From Mesorhizobium helmanticense (GTDB lineage: Bacteria > Pseudomonadota > Alphaproteobacteria > Rhizobiales > Rhizobiaceae), in assembly GCF_003034915.1 (NCBI RefSeq), contig NZ_PZJX01000027.1:62001-126000 (forward strand): DNA of 64,000 nucleotides, in the 5' to 3' direction. A model generated the notes under the pieces. That model was given only the letters and a program-made list of their open reading frames with translations, ran no database searches and had not been told where the DNA came from. Below, one piece after another: positions 50,958 through 62,164 of this stretch (its first letter is position 1; the number at the start of each line of letters is the position of its first letter). The position numbers and the translations under genes are program-made.

Positions 50958-51353
50958 ATGTTCGATCCCTATAAAATACCCGGTTCAAGAAGCCTGCACG
51001 AGCGCAAGATGGCGACCTGGGCGCTGCTGATCGGCGAAACCTATTCGTCGGCGGTCCACGCCGAGACGCGCCGGCGTCCGCATCGCGGCATGCTGCCTGA
51101 TGTCGATTTCTCGCGCGCGGTTCCTGACCACAGTCGTCCTTCGCTGGTGCGCCGCATCATCAGGCTGATCAGGCCGGGTGCGAAGATCCGGGTCGTTGAC
51201 ACCGCGCCGTCAGGATCGTCAAACGAGCCTGTCGGCGAAAAGTCCGCCACACCCTATATTGCGCGAAGCAGGACCGATGGCCCGGGTGATTCCGGGCCGT
51301 CGGTCCTTGACGCCATGCGATCCGGGGACGCTACCCATTCCCGTGCCGCGTGA
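50958..51353 (+). CDS. Protein of unknown function upstream of the ABC exporter pair
   Basis: A 131-residue protein from the ATG at 50958, which has GGAGGA 7 nt upstream. An alternative ATG at 50781 (AAGGA upstream) would give 190 residues. The visible sequence is polar, without membrane helix: MFDPYKIPGSRSLHERKMAT, then WALLIGETYSSAVHAETRR and a basic stretch SLVRRIIRLIRPGAKIR. No family recognised. It ends 16 nt before the first ABC exporter gene, so it may be part of that operon. Confidence 0.55.
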   Translation: MFDPYKIPGSRSLHERKMATWALLIGETYSSAVHAETRRRPHRGMLPDVDFSRAVPDHSRPSLVRRIIRLIRPGAKIRVVDTAPSGSSNEPVGEKSATPYIARSRTDGPGDSGPSVLDAMRSGDATHSRAA

Positions 51354-51369
51354 GCGCAAAAACAGACAT

Positions 51370-53265
51370 ATGAGTACCAAGACAATGTTCCGCTGGTTTG
51401 AAAAAAGGCTCGATCCGTTCCCTGCCGAGGAACCGGTCGAGCCCCCAAAGACGCTGGTCGCCTTCTGCGTGCACTATACGCGCGGCGCCTGGCCCTACAT
51501 CATTCTCGATGCGGTGCTGGTGACGGCTATCGCCCTGGCCGAGGTGTGGATGTTCGGCTTCCTCGGTCGGATCGTCGACTGGCTGTCGGCGCAGAACCGC
51601 GAGACCTTCCTGCAGACCGAGGGCTGGAAGCTCGCCGGCATGGCCTTCATCGTGGTCTTCGCACTGCCGGCGACCGTCTGGTTCCATTCGCTGCTCAACC
51701 AGCAGACGCTGATGGGCAACTACCCGATGCGCATCCGCTGGCAGGTGCATCGCTATCTGCTCAAGCAGTCGATGACCTTCTACCAGGACGAGTTCGCCGG
51801 ACGCATCGCGACCAAGCTGATGCAGACGGCGCTCGCCGTGCGCGAATGCGTCATCAAGCTCATCGACGTGCTCAACTATGTCGTCGTCTATTTCCTCGGC
51901 ATGCTGGTCATCGTCGGCTCGGCCGACTGGCGGCTGGCGGCGCCGCTCGCCGTCTGGCTTGCCGGTTATATCGGGCTGTTGCGCTTCTTCATCCCGCGGC
52001 TGGGCAAGGTCGGCGAGGAGCAGGCCAATGCGCGCTCGACCATGACCGGCCGCGTCGTCGACAGCTACTCCAATATCCAGACAGTCAAGCTGTTCAGCCA
52101 CGCGCGGCGCGAGGCGTCCTTCGCCAGGGAAGGCATGGCGGGCTTCCTCGATACGGTCTACCGGTCGATGCGGCTGGTGACGGTGCTTTACGGCCTGCTC
52201 TACGTCCTGAATTCGCTGCTCCTGTTCTCGGTCACCGCTATCTCGCTGTGGCTGTGGCTTGGCCAGGCGGTAACGATCGGCGCCGTCGCAGTCGTCATCG
52301 GCCTGGTGCTCAGGCTGTGGGGCATGTCGCAGTGGATCATGTGGGAGATGTCCGGCCTGTTCGAGAACATCGGCACGGTGCAGGACGGCATCGGCTCGAT
52401 CTCGCTGCCGCGCCTGGTCGAGGACAGGCCCGGTGCCAAGGACATTGCCGTCACCAAGGGTGAGATCCGTTTCGAGGACATCCGCTTCCACTATGGCAAG
52501 CAGAAGGGCGTGATCGAGGCCCTGTCGCTGACGGTGAAGCCCGGCGAAAAGGTCGGTATCGTCGGCCGTTCGGGCGCCGGCAAATCGACGCTGGTCAATC
52601 TGCTGCTGCGCTTCTACGACCTGGAAGCTGGCCGGATCCTGATCGACGGCCAGGAGATCGCCTCGGTGACGCAGGATTCGCTGCGCGCCCAGATCGGCAT
52701 GGTCACGCAGGACACCTCGCTGCTGCATCGCTCGGTGCGCGAGAACATCCTTTACGGCCGGCCTGATGCCAGCGAGGAGATGCTTGTCGAGGCGGCACGC
52801 CGCGCCGAGGCGCTGGATTTCATATCGGCACTTGTCGACGCTACTGGCCGCAAGGGTTTCGATGCTCATGTCGGCGACCGCGGCGTCAAATTGTCCGGCG
52901 GCCAGCGGCAACGCATCGCCATCGCCCGTGTTATGCTGAAGGACGCACCGATCCTCATTCTCGACGAGGCGACGTCCGCGCTCGATTCAGAGGCCGAGGC
53001 GGCCATCCAGGAGAACCTTTACAAGCTCATGCAAGGCAAGACCGTCATCGCCATTGCCCACCGGCTGTCGACCATCGCGGCGATGGACCGGCTCGTCGTC
53101 ATGGACAAGGGCCATGTCATCGAGGAAGGTTCGCATGAGGAACTCGTCGCCAGCGGCGGGCTCTACGCGCAGCTCTGGCAACGTCAGTCGGGCGGCTTCC
53201 TGCTCGACGATGGTCCGGCCCCCGCCGCCAACGATGCACTTGCCAAGGGTCAAGCTGCAGAATGA
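51370..53265 (+). CDS. ABC exporter half-transporter, membrane plus ATPase domains (first of a pair)
   Basis: A 631-residue protein of the MsbA/MdlB type. Six transmembrane helices fall within residues 35-330, then a nucleotide-binding domain: Walker A GRSGAGKSTL (about 399), signature LSGGQRQRIAIARV (about 508), Walker B ILILDEATSALDSE with catalytic glutamate (about 527), and H-loop IAHRLSTIA. It is followed 10 nt later by a paralogous gene, suggesting a heterodimeric exporter. The Met at 51370 is chosen because the frame upstream overlaps the previous gene. The substrate is unknown. Confidence 0.92.
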   Translation: MSTKTMFRWFEKRLDPFPAEEPVEPPKTLVAFCVHYTRGAWPYIILDAVLVTAIALAEVWMFGFLGRIVDWLSAQNRETFLQTEGWKLAGMAFIVVFALPATVWFHSLLNQQTLMGNYPMRIRWQVHRYLLKQSMTFYQDEFAGRIATKLMQTALAVRECVIKLIDVLNYVVVYFLGMLVIVGSADWRLAAPLAVWLAGYIGLLRFFIPRLGKVGEEQANARSTMTGRVVDSYSNIQTVKLFSHARREASFAREGMAGFLDTVYRSMRLVTVLYGLLYVLNSLLLFSVTAISLWLWLGQAVTIGAVAVVIGLVLRLWGMSQWIMWEMSGLFENIGTVQDGIGSISLPRLVEDRPGAKDIAVTKGEIRFEDIRFHYGKQKGVIEALSLTVKPGEKVGIVGRSGAGKSTLVNLLLRFYDLEAGRILIDGQEIASVTQDSLRAQIGMVTQDTSLLHRSVRENILYGRPDASEEMLVEAARRAEALDFISALVDATGRKGFDAHVGDRGVKLSGGQRQRIAIARVMLKDAPILILDEATSALDSEAEAAIQENLYKLMQGKTVIAIAHRLSTIAAMDRLVVMDKGHVIEEGSHEELVASGGLYAQLWQRQSGGFLLDDGPAPAANDALAKGQAAE

Positions 53266-53275
53266 TGGCCGCCGA

Positions 53276-55156
<1,881 letters not shown>

Positions 55157-55164
55157 GACAAGCC

Positions 55165-55476
55165 ATGTCGATGCGGATGCCTTCGAATTTTGGACGTCCG
55201 GGCGAGCAGGAGAGTGCGCTCGACCTGCTCGGCCACGAAATCCTCGCCGAAAAGGCGGCGGCACTCGGGCGCGCCGGCCAGCGCGTCGAGGAAACGCTGG
55301 CGAGGTTGCGCGAAAATGGTGGCGACGAGCATCGACCTCAGCTGCTTAGGGATGCGGCCGAGGCCGTCCACGGCTATTTCATCCAGCGCGAACTGTGCGG
55401 CTTGCGCAAGCACGACGCGGTGATCCGCGAATACAACATCCCCAATGCCGTGCTGGCGAGGCTCGGCGCGAAGTGA
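55165..55476 (+). CDS. Small conserved helical protein (possibly DUF6665)
   Basis: A 103-residue soluble protein: ALDLLGHEILAEKAAALGRAG, then GYFIQRELCGLRKHDAVIREYNIP. It matches my memory of a rhizobial family near DUF6665, which is not certain. It is 8 nt after the ABC pair and may be co-expressed. Function unknown. Confidence 0.7.
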   Translation: MSMRMPSNFGRPGEQESALDLLGHEILAEKAAALGRAGQRVEETLARLRENGGDEHRPQLLRDAAEAVHGYFIQRELCGLRKHDAVIREYNIPNAVLARLGAK

Positions 55477-55479
55477 ATA

Positions 55480-55830
55480 TCACTCCAGCCACTCGGTGAT
55501 GAAGCTGCCGTTCTCGTGGATGTCGGTGGTTTCGAGCGGACCGGGTCCCAGATTGGTGAATTTGTGCGGCGTGTTGGGCGGCACGATCAGGATCTGGCCG
55601 GCGGTGGCCTCGATTTCCTGATCGCCGACGGTGAACAGGCCGGTGCCGGCGCGGATGATGAAGATCTCGCTGTAAGGGTGCTGGTGCAGGCGCGGGCCGC
55701 CGCCGATGCCGGGCAGGTAGTTGAAGATCAGGCAGCTGTTGGAGCCCCAGGCACCACACTCCAGTTCGCCTTGCCAGCGATCGGGCGCGTTCGCCCAGCG
55801 GTCAGGGTTGATGACATGCGCCATGGCCAT
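55480..55830 (-). CDS. Cupin domain protein
   Basis: A 116-residue single-domain cupin. Metal-binding histidines and glutamate are in LHQHPYSEIFIIRAGTG and the second motif PPNTPHKFTNLG. Such proteins bind a divalent metal and act as small dioxygenases, isomerases or sugar binders; the substrate is unknown. It converges on the preceding helical-protein gene with a 3-nt gap and is immediately followed upstream by the VapC-like gene. Confidence 0.87.
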   Translation of the reverse strand: MAMAHVINPDRWANAPDRWQGELECGAWGSNSCLIFNYLPGIGGGPRLHQHPYSEIFIIRAGTGLFTVGDQEIEATAGQILIVPPNTPHKFTNLGPGPLETTDIHENGSFITEWLE

Positions 55831-56250
55831 CTAACTCGTCACCGGTATCCAGGGATTGAATAGTTTCACTCCAGTGCCTTCGAAATCCTTCGTATTGCGG
55901 GTCACGACCGTCATGTTGTTGACCAGCGCGGTGGCGGCGATGTAGGCGTCGCGGTCAGGCCGAGGATCCGGAACGTGGAGAGGCGCGCAGCGCAGCGCAA
56001 CGGCAAGATCCACGGGGAGTACACGCTCTGCGATCTCGGCAACCATTCCGTCGATCCAGGCGCGCAGAACGGCTGCTTTCCCTATGTCTTTTCGTTCTGC
56101 TCTGAGCGCGCCGATCTGAGCCTCGAGAATGCTGACGGCCGAAACGTAAAACTCGGCCGGATTTCGACTTTCTGCCCAAATGCGAACGTTCGGGTCGCAT
56201 CGGTCTCTTCGCCTAAGTTCGGAGATGACATTCGTATCGAGTAGATACAT
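55831..56250 (-). CDS. PIN-domain ribonuclease toxin, VapC/FitB-like
   Basis: A 139-residue PIN-domain toxin. Acidic active-site residues are D5 (MYLLDTNVISELRR), E43 in SILEAQIGAL, D98 or D100 in DPRPDRDAYIAATA, and N/D in VVTRNTKDFEG. It cleaves RNA, usually initiator tRNA or 23S rRNA sites. Its ATG overlaps the antitoxin stop by 1 nt (TGATG), the standard antitoxin-first arrangement. The C-terminal FNPWIP is a FitB-group feature. Confidence 0.92.
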   Translation of the reverse strand: MYLLDTNVISELRRRDRCDPNVRIWAESRNPAEFYVSAVSILEAQIGALRAERKDIGKAAVLRAWIDGMVAEIAERVLPVDLAVALRCAPLHVPDPRPDRDAYIAATALVNNMTVVTRNTKDFEGTGVKLFNPWIPVTS

Positions 56251-56543
56251 CAGTCGAACTCGGGAGGCCGCAGGGACACGCTCTTGAGTTCCGGGATGTC
56301 GAAATCAAAATCCGCCTCCGGCCGATCATCCGCCAGAAGGTCCGCAAGGCTTTTGAACCTTTCCGGCTCGTCTTCGGGGCCTTTCAATTTCTCATACTCC
56401 TCCATCGACATCAGCACGTGGGAAGGCTTGCCACGGTCGGTGATGAAGACCGGGCCGTTCCTGGCGGCGCGCTTGGCGCGAGCCGTATCCTGATTGAATT
56501 CACGGCTCGATATGGTGGTGATCGTCTTCGCCCTGATGTTCAT
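56250..56543 (-). CDS. Antitoxin of the Phd/YefM family
   Basis: A 97-residue antitoxin. The N-terminal DNA-binding domain is TISSREFNQDTARAKRAARN, with VFITDRGKPSHVLMSMEEYEKL as the Phd hallmark. The acidic C-terminus (PEADFDFDIPELKS) would wrap the toxin. The ATG at 56543 follows AAAGGTG. It is the first gene of the toxin-antitoxin operon, with an operator palindrome at 56566-56585. Confidence 0.9.
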   Translation of the reverse strand: MNIRAKTITTISSREFNQDTARAKRAARNGPVFITDRGKPSHVLMSMEEYEKLKGPEDEPERFKSLADLLADDRPEADFDFDIPELKSVSLRPPEFD

Positions 56544-56565
56544 TTTGGGCACCTTTATCGGGAAG

Positions 56566-56585
56566 ATGTAGATATATTGCTACAT
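56566..56585 (-). promoter_or_regulatory. Palindromic operator of the toxin-antitoxin operon
   Basis: ATGTAG (56566-56571) and CTACAT (56580-56585) form a perfect inverted repeat around ATATATTG, 22 nt upstream of the antitoxin start and overlapping an AT-rich -10-like stretch. It is a likely autoregulatory site of the Phd-family antitoxin. Confidence 0.6.
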
Positions 56586-56804
56586 TCGTGTTCCTGGGTC
56601 AAATTTATGTCTGCGCGGGACGCCCGCGACAATCTGCCCTTGTGCCTTCACCCGTCTGGACAAAAACGGGCTTCACGCATAAACCGAAGTCCAAATGCCG
56701 GAGGAATTCGCTAGCCTGTTCGCCATGCGCTGTCGGGTTGGCGTAAACGAGCGGGGAACAAGGCTCGGCCACCGGCATCGAAGAGGCGAAAGGATCAGGC
56801 ACCC

Positions 56805-57365
56805 GTGAGCGCAACCGAAATCCACGATCCCAACCGTCGCGATTTTCTCTACGTCGCCACCGGCATGGCCGCTGTGGTCGGCGCGGGCGCCGTCGCATGG
56901 CCGTTCATCGACCAGATGCGCCCGGATGCCTCGACGCTGGCGCTGGCCTCGGTCGAGGTCGACGTCGCCTCGCTGACGCCGGGCATGTCGCTTGTCGTGA
57001 AATGGCGCGGCAAGCCGGTGGTCGTGCGCAACCGCACCGAGCAGGAAATGAAGGACGGCGAGGCGGTCAATCTGGCCGACCTCAAGGACCCGATCGCCCG
57101 CAATGAAAATCTGCCGGCCGACGCGCCGGCGACCGACGCCAACCGCACGACGCCGGGCAAGGAAGCCTGGATGGTGATGGTTCAGGTCTGCACCCATCTC
57201 GGCTGCATTCCGCTCGGCCAGGAAGGCGAATTCGGCGGCTGGTTCTGCCCGTGCCACGGTTCGGTTTACGATACCGCCGGCCGCATCCGGAAGGGGCCGG
57301 CGCCGGAGAACATGCTGGTGCCGGTGTTCCAGTTCATTTCCGACACCAAGATCCGTATCGGCTGA
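56805..57365 (+). CDS. petA: Ubiquinol-cytochrome c reductase iron-sulfur subunit (Rieske)
   Basis: A 186-residue Rieske protein of the bc1 complex. The N-terminus has a twin-arginine-like motif [17 protein letters not shown] and the membrane anchor (about 14-40). The [2Fe-2S] ligands are in CTHLGCIP (about C129) and CPCHGSVYD (about C148), followed by the linker ending [12 protein letters not shown]. The start is GTG at 56805. First of the petABC operon, 17 nt before petB. Confidence 0.96.
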   Translation: MSATEIHDPNRRDFLYVATGMAAVVGAGAVAWPFIDQMRPDASTLALASVEVDVASLTPGMSLVVKWRGKPVVVRNRTEQEMKDGEAVNLADLKDPIARNENLPADAPATDANRTTPGKEAWMVMVQVCTHLGCIPLGQEGEFGGWFCPCHGSVYDTAGRIRKGPAPENMLVPVFQFISDTKIRIG

Positions 57366-57382
57366 GGCTAGGGGACATTTCG

Positions 57383-58684
57383 ATGAGCGAGGGACACTCG
57401 ACCTATACGCCCAAGACCGGTATCGAACGCTGGTTCGACGCCCGCATGCCGCTGCCGCGGCTGGTCTATGACAGCTTCGTCGCCTATCCGGTGCCGCGCA
57501 ACCTCAACTATGCCTGGACCTTCGGCGGCATACTGTCGATCATGCTGGTAGCGCAGATCCTGACCGGCATCGTGCTGGCCATGCACTACACGGCGGACAG
57601 CGTTCTCGCCTTCGATTCGGTCGAAAAGATCATGCGCGACGTGAATTCGGGCTGGCTGTTGCGCTACCTGCATTCGAACGGCGCCTCGTTCTTCTTCGTC
57701 GCCGTCTATATCCACATCTTCCGCGGCCTCTACTATGGCTCCTACAAGGCACCGCGCGAGCTCTTGTGGATCCTCGGCTGCATCATCTACCTCCTGATGA
57801 TGGCGACCGGCTTCATGGGCTATGTGCTGCCCTGGGGTCAGATGAGCTTCTGGGGCGCCACCGTTATCACCGGCTTCTTCAGCGCCATCCCGCTGGTCGG
57901 CGACTGGATCCAGCAGCTCTTGCTCGGCGGCTTCGCCGTCGACAACCCGACGCTGAACCGCTTCTTTGCGCTCCACTATCTCTTGCCGTTCATGATCGCC
58001 GGCGTCGTCGTGCTGCATGTCTGGGCGCTGCATGTGGTCGGCCAGTCGAACCCGACCGGCATCGAGGTCAAGTCGAAGACCGACACCGTCGCCTTCACCC
58101 CTTACGCGACCATCAAGGACGCGTTCGGCATGATCGTCTTCCTGTTCTTCTTCGCCTATTTCGTCTTCTACCTGCCGAACTATCTCGGCCATCCGGACAA
58201 TTACACGGTCGCCAATCCGCTGAAGACGCCCGCCCATATCGTGCCGGAATGGTACTTCCTGCCCTTCTACGCGATCCTGCGCGCCATCACCTTCAACGTC
58301 GGGCCAATCAACTCCAAGCTCGGCGGCGTGCTGTGCATGTTCGGCGCCATCGTCATGCTGTTCCTGGTGCCATGGCTCGATACCTCGAAGGTGCGCTCGG
58401 CGGTCTACCGGCCCTGGTACAAGCTGTTCTTCTGGCTGTTCGTGGCCGATGCCATCCTGCTGGGATGGCTGGGCTCGCAGCCGGCGGAAGGCAGCTATGT
58501 GTTCATGGCGCAGATGGCGACGCTGTTCTACTTCGCCTTCTTCCTGGTTGCACTGCCGGTGCTCGGCCTGATCGAGACGCCGCGGCGGCTGCCGAATTCG
58601 ATTACCGAGGCGGTGCTCGAAAAGAACAAGGGTGGCGGTCACCATCCCGCGGGGGCTACGGCCGCGCCGGAAACCAAGGGCTGA
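57383..58684 (+). CDS. petB: Ubiquinol-cytochrome c reductase cytochrome b subunit
   Basis: A 433-residue cytochrome b with eight transmembrane helices. Haem-ligand histidines are in [20 protein letters not shown] (helix 2) and [22 protein letters not shown] (helix 4). The Qo-site PEWYF motif ([16 protein letters not shown]) and the [17 protein letters not shown] segment are complete. It oxidises ubiquinol and pumps protons through the Q cycle. The protein is not fused to cytochrome c1, unlike FbcH in Bradyrhizobium. It starts 17 nt after petA. Confidence 0.97.
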   Translation: MSEGHSTYTPKTGIERWFDARMPLPRLVYDSFVAYPVPRNLNYAWTFGGILSIMLVAQILTGIVLAMHYTADSVLAFDSVEKIMRDVNSGWLLRYLHSNGASFFFVAVYIHIFRGLYYGSYKAPRELLWILGCIIYLLMMATGFMGYVLPWGQMSFWGATVITGFFSAIPLVGDWIQQLLLGGFAVDNPTLNRFFALHYLLPFMIAGVVVLHVWALHVVGQSNPTGIEVKSKTDTVAFTPYATIKDAFGMIVFLFFFAYFVFYLPNYLGHPDNYTVANPLKTPAHIVPEWYFLPFYAILRAITFNVGPINSKLGGVLCMFGAIVMLFLVPWLDTSKVRSAVYRPWYKLFFWLFVADAILLGWLGSQPAEGSYVFMAQMATLFYFAFFLVALPVLGLIETPRRLPNSITEAVLEKNKGGGHHPAGATAAPETKG

Positions 58685-58710
58685 GCGTGAGAATCTCAAG
58701 GGGATTTGGC

Positions 58711-59568
58711 ATGAAGAAGATTCTCACCTCGCTGGCGTTGCTCGGCCTGGTCTTTGCGGGCACCGCGGCAATCGCCGCGGAGGAAGCGCACAACGCGGCC
58801 GCACCGACGCATTTCCCGATCGATGAGCCGAAGGAAATGGACTGGAGCTTCGCCGGACCTTTCGGCACTTACGACAAGGCGCAGTTGCAGCGCGGGCTGA
58901 AGGTCTACAAGGAGGTCTGCGCTGCCTGCCATTCGATGAATCTGGTGGCGTTCCGCACACTGGAGGACCTTGGCTATTCGGAGGCGCAGGTCAAGGCGCT
59001 GGCGGCCGAGTACACGATCAATGATGGTCCCAATGATGCCGGCGACATGTTCGATCGTCCGGGCAAGCCCTCCGACCATTTTCCGGCGCCGTTCCCCAAC
59101 GAAGAGGCTGCAGCCTCGGCCAATGGCGGCGCCGCCCCGCCCGATATGTCGCTGCTGGCCAAGGCGCGCGGTGTCGAGCGCGGCTTTCCGCGCTTCGTCT
59201 TCGACATCTTCACACAGTATGCGCAAGGCGGTCCCGACTATATCCATTCGCTGCTGACCGGCTATGACGAGACGCCGCCGGCGGGCATGGTGATACCGGA
59301 GGGCACGCACTACAATCCGTACTTCTTGTCCGGCGTGTCGCTGAAGATGCCCAAGCCGCTCTCCGACGGCCAGGTGACCTATGATGACGGCTCGCCGCAG
59401 ACGGTCGATCAATATTCCCGCGACGTCTCGGCCTTCCTGATGTGGGCGGCTGAGCCGCATCTGGAAGACCGCAAGAAGACCGGCTTTCGCGTGCTGGTGT
59501 TCCTGTTGCTCTTCGGCGCGCTGGTCTATCTGACGAAGCGCAAGGTATGGGCCGGCGTGGCGCACTGA
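58711..59568 (+). CDS. petC: Ubiquinol-cytochrome c reductase cytochrome c1 subunit
   Basis: A 285-residue cytochrome c1. Signal peptide 1-21; haem motif CAACH at C70; axial methionine in SLKMPKPL; C-terminal membrane anchor (about 260-278) ending KRKVWAGVAH. AAGGGG precedes the ATG at 58711. It passes electrons from the Rieske protein to soluble cytochrome c. A strong terminator follows 28 nt after the stop. Confidence 0.96.
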   Translation: MKKILTSLALLGLVFAGTAAIAAEEAHNAAAPTHFPIDEPKEMDWSFAGPFGTYDKAQLQRGLKVYKEVCAACHSMNLVAFRTLEDLGYSEAQVKALAAEYTINDGPNDAGDMFDRPGKPSDHFPAPFPNEEAAASANGGAAPPDMSLLAKARGVERGFPRFVFDIFTQYAQGGPDYIHSLLTGYDETPPAGMVIPEGTHYNPYFLSGVSLKMPKPLSDGQVTYDDGSPQTVDQYSRDVSAFLMWAAEPHLEDRKKTGFRVLVFLLLFGALVYLTKRKVWAGVAH

Positions 59569-59595
59569 GCGGTCCCCAGACGCACCGAAACGCAG

Positions 59596-59618
59596 GGGCG
59601 CCGAGAGGCGCCCTTTTT
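59596..59618 (+). terminator. Rho-independent terminator of petABC
   Basis: A perfect 7-bp stem, GGGCGCC (59596-59602) with GGCGCCC (59607-59613), GAGA loop, followed by TTTTT (59614-59618). Confidence 0.92.
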
Positions 59619-59744
59619 GCGATATTGGCCGTGATCAGCAGGGCAGCTTCGTAAATAGTCCGTTGGCACGGAGTTACTTGATTGATATTCGACGCACGAA
59701 CGGCGACGAAGGGATTGTCGACGCCATGGCCTTGGAATTCGCTG

Positions 59745-60890
59745 ATGCGGCTGCAGGATTGCCACAATTTTTCCGATTTTCGGCGCATGGCGCAACGGCG
59801 GTTGCCGGGGCCGATCTTCAACTACATTGACGGTGCGGCGGACGATGAGGTCACCTATCGCCGCAACACCGAAAGCTTCGAAACTTGCGATCTGGTTCCC
59901 AACGTCTTGCGCGGCGTCAGCGAGATCGACATGTCGGTGACGGTCATGGGCCAGAAATTGGCGATGCCCGTCTATTGCTCGCCGACCGCCTTGCAGCGCC
60001 TGTTTCACCATCAAGGAGAGCGCGCGGTTGCCAAGGCCGCTGCCAAATACGGGACGATGTTCGGTGTTTCCTCGCTTGGTACCGTCAGCCTCGAGGAGGC
60101 GCGCAAGATCAGCAGTGGACCACAAGTCTATCAGTTCTATTTCCATCGGGATCGCGGCCTCAACCGAGCGATGATGCAACGCGCAAAGGACATTGGCGTC
60201 GAAGTGATGATGCTGACCGTCGACAGCATCACCGGCGGCAATCGCGAGCGCGACAAGCGCACGGGCTTTGCCATTCCCTTCAAGCTCAATCTGGCCGGAA
60301 TGCTACAGTTCGCCCTCAAGCCGGGCTGGGCGTTGAACTATTTCACGCATGAGGGCTTCAAGCTGCCGCAACTGGACGAGCACGTGGACATGGGCGGCGG
60401 AACCATGTCGATCAGCCGCTACTTCACCGAAATGCTCGATCCGTCGATGACGTGGGACGACGTTGCCGAAATGGTCAGGCTCTGGTCGGGTCCGTTCTGC
60501 CTCAAGGGCATTATGTCGGTGGAGGACGCCAAGCGTGCGGTCGAGATCGGCTGCAGCGGCATTGTCCTGTCGAATCACGGCGGCCGGCAACTGGATGGCT
60601 CGCGGGCGGCCTTCGACCAGCTTGCCGAGATTGTCGACGCCGTCGGCGACCGGATCGATGTCATCATGGATGGCGGCGTGCAGCGCGGCACGCATGTGCT
60701 GAAGGCGCTCTCGCTCGGCGCCAAGGCCGTCGGCGTCGGCCGCTATTATCTCTTCCCGCTGGCGGCGGCCGGGCAGGCGGGCGTCGAACGCGCGCTCGAA
60801 CAGATGCGTGTCGAGATCGAGCGCGGCATGAAGCTGATGGGTTGCACTTCGATCGAACAATTGACGCGCGAAAATCTGCGTTTCAGATAA
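59745..60890 (+). CDS. FMN-dependent alpha-hydroxy-acid dehydrogenase (L-lactate dehydrogenase-like)
   Basis: A 381-residue FMN TIM-barrel enzyme of the LldD/glycolate-oxidase family. Conserved segments are [17 protein letters not shown], the active-site [11 protein letters not shown] with catalytic His and substrate Arg, and the phosphate-binding [26 protein letters not shown]. It oxidises an L-2-hydroxy acid (most likely L-lactate) and passes electrons to quinone or cytochrome c. The ATG at 59745 is uncertain: a TTG at 59682 with GGAG 8 nt upstream would add 21 residues. It separates petC from apt. Confidence 0.88.
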   Translation: MRLQDCHNFSDFRRMAQRRLPGPIFNYIDGAADDEVTYRRNTESFETCDLVPNVLRGVSEIDMSVTVMGQKLAMPVYCSPTALQRLFHHQGERAVAKAAAKYGTMFGVSSLGTVSLEEARKISSGPQVYQFYFHRDRGLNRAMMQRAKDIGVEVMMLTVDSITGGNRERDKRTGFAIPFKLNLAGMLQFALKPGWALNYFTHEGFKLPQLDEHVDMGGGTMSISRYFTEMLDPSMTWDDVAEMVRLWSGPFCLKGIMSVEDAKRAVEIGCSGIVLSNHGGRQLDGSRAAFDQLAEIVDAVGDRIDVIMDGGVQRGTHVLKALSLGAKAVGVGRYYLFPLAAAGQAGVERALEQMRVEIERGMKLMGCTSIEQLTRENLRFR

Positions 60891-60979
60891 TCTCGCGCGA
60901 AACGGGCGGACGTCCGAGTCAGCAACGGGTCTCGCTCTTCGCGGCAAGACAGCAAACACGCCAGTGTGGAGTGCGAACC

Positions 60980-61525
60980 ATGAAATCCTCCCTCGAAGAG
61001 ACGCTGCTCTCCGCCATCCGAACCATTCCCGACTACCCCAAGCCGGGCATATTATTTCGCGACATCACCACGCTGCTCGGCAATGCGCGCGCCTTCCGCC
61101 GCGCCATCGACGAACTGGTGCATCCCTACGCTGGGCTGAAGATTGACAAGATCGCCGGCATCGAGGCGCGCGGCTTCATCCTGGGCGGCGCCATCGCCCA
61201 TCAGCTTTCGGCCGGCTTCGTGCCGATCCGCAAGAAGGGCAAGCTGCCTTTCGACACGGTTCGCGTCGCCTACAGCCTCGAATATGGGCTGGACGAGATG
61301 GAGATGCACAGGGATGGCGTCTCTCCGGGCGAGAAGGTGATCCTCGTCGACGACCTGATCGCCACCGGCGGCACGGCGGAAGCGGCGGTCAAGCTGCTCA
61401 GGCAAATCGGCGCCGACATCCTCGCCGCCTGCTTTGTCATCGACCTGCCGGACCTCGGCGGCCGCGAGAAACTCGAAGCACTCGGCGTGCCGGTCAGGAC
61501 GCTGATCGGGTTTGAAGGGCATTGA
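60980..61525 (+). CDS. apt: Adenine phosphoribosyltransferase
   Basis: A 181-residue salvage enzyme that makes AMP from adenine and PRPP. N-terminal [37 protein letters not shown] and the PRPP loop [16 protein letters not shown] identify it; the flexible loop is [13 protein letters not shown]. The length is normal. It starts with a weak GGAGTGCGAACC ribosome-binding site. Confidence 0.96.
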   Translation: MKSSLEETLLSAIRTIPDYPKPGILFRDITTLLGNARAFRRAIDELVHPYAGLKIDKIAGIEARGFILGGAIAHQLSAGFVPIRKKGKLPFDTVRVAYSLEYGLDEMEMHRDGVSPGEKVILVDDLIATGGTAEAAVKLLRQIGADILAACFVIDLPDLGGREKLEALGVPVRTLIGFEGH

Positions 61526-61537
61526 GCGGAGGGCTTT

Positions 61538-61685
61538 CCCTTCTCCCCTTGTGGGAGAAGGTGGCCGAGCGAAGCTCGGTCGGATGAGGGGTGCTCCAGA
61601 AGACACCAACGCCTCATTTCTTCCAACACCCCTCATCCGTCTCGGCGCTGCGCGCCGATCCACCTTCCCCCACATGGGGGGAAGG
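61538..61685. repeat. Composite inverted rhizobial palindromic element
   Basis: Two copies of one element face each other. The left copy (61538-61592) reads CCTTCTCCCC-TTG-TGGGAGAAGG, TGG, a second hairpin CCGAGCGAAGCTCGG, and TCGGATGAGGGGTG. The right copy (61627-61685) is its reverse complement with changes in the loops. It fills the space between apt and the MaoC genes. It is a non-coding repeat, not a gene. Confidence 0.85.
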
Positions 61686-61696
61686 AAAGTGGCGCC

Positions 61697-62164
61697 TCAC
61701 CCCACTTTCACCAGCACGGCGCTGTCGAACTCGAGGACCTTGTCGCCGGTCGAATCGAAGGCCTCGCAGCGTAGCGAGAGCAGCCGCCAGCCCGGCCGCG
61801 AGACCATCGGGCGATGGCCGAGCGCCGTGCGGGTGAAGGTGACGGTTTCCCCGGCATAAACGGGTTTCAGCCATTTGAGGTTCTTGAAGCCGGGCGAAGG
61901 GCCGAATTCAGGCAAGGGCCCGGGGCCGGTCCAATCCTTCTCGGTCACCATGAGCGTCGCAAGGTTCAGTTTCATCCAGGTGGCGGCGGTGTGCCAGCCC
62001 GATGCGCACAGGCCGCCGAACACGCTCCTCTTCGCCGCCGCCTCGTCGAGATGGAAGACCTGCGGATCGTATTTGCGGGCGAACGCCTTGATCGCCTCGG
62101 GTTCGAACGTATGCGAGCCGAGCGTGATGGTGACGCCGATGCAGAAGAACTCGTCCAATGTCAT
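61697..62164 (-). CDS. MaoC-like hot-dog fold dehydratase (first)
   Basis: A 155-residue MaoC-like protein: ITLGSHTFEPEAIKAFARKYDPQVFHLDEAAAKRS, whose D-P-x-x-x-H stretch carries the hydratase Asp and His. SVFGGLCASGWHTAATWMK follows. It would hydrate a 2-enoyl-CoA. The ATG at 62164 overlaps the next-upstream MaoC stop by 4 nt, so the two form one operon and may work as a heterodimer. Confidence 0.87.
   Translation of the reverse strand: MTLDEFFCIGVTITLGSHTFEPEAIKAFARKYDPQVFHLDEAAAKRSVFGGLCASGWHTAATWMKLNLATLMVTEKDWTGPGPLPEFGPSPGFKNLKWLKPVYAGETVTFTRTALGHRPMVSRPGWRLLSLRCEAFDSTGDKVLEFDSAVLVKVG

Noticed and set aside
57368..58699. 443-codon minus-strand frame opposite petB
   Set aside because: Antisense to cytochrome b, which has all haem ligands and the PEWYF motif.
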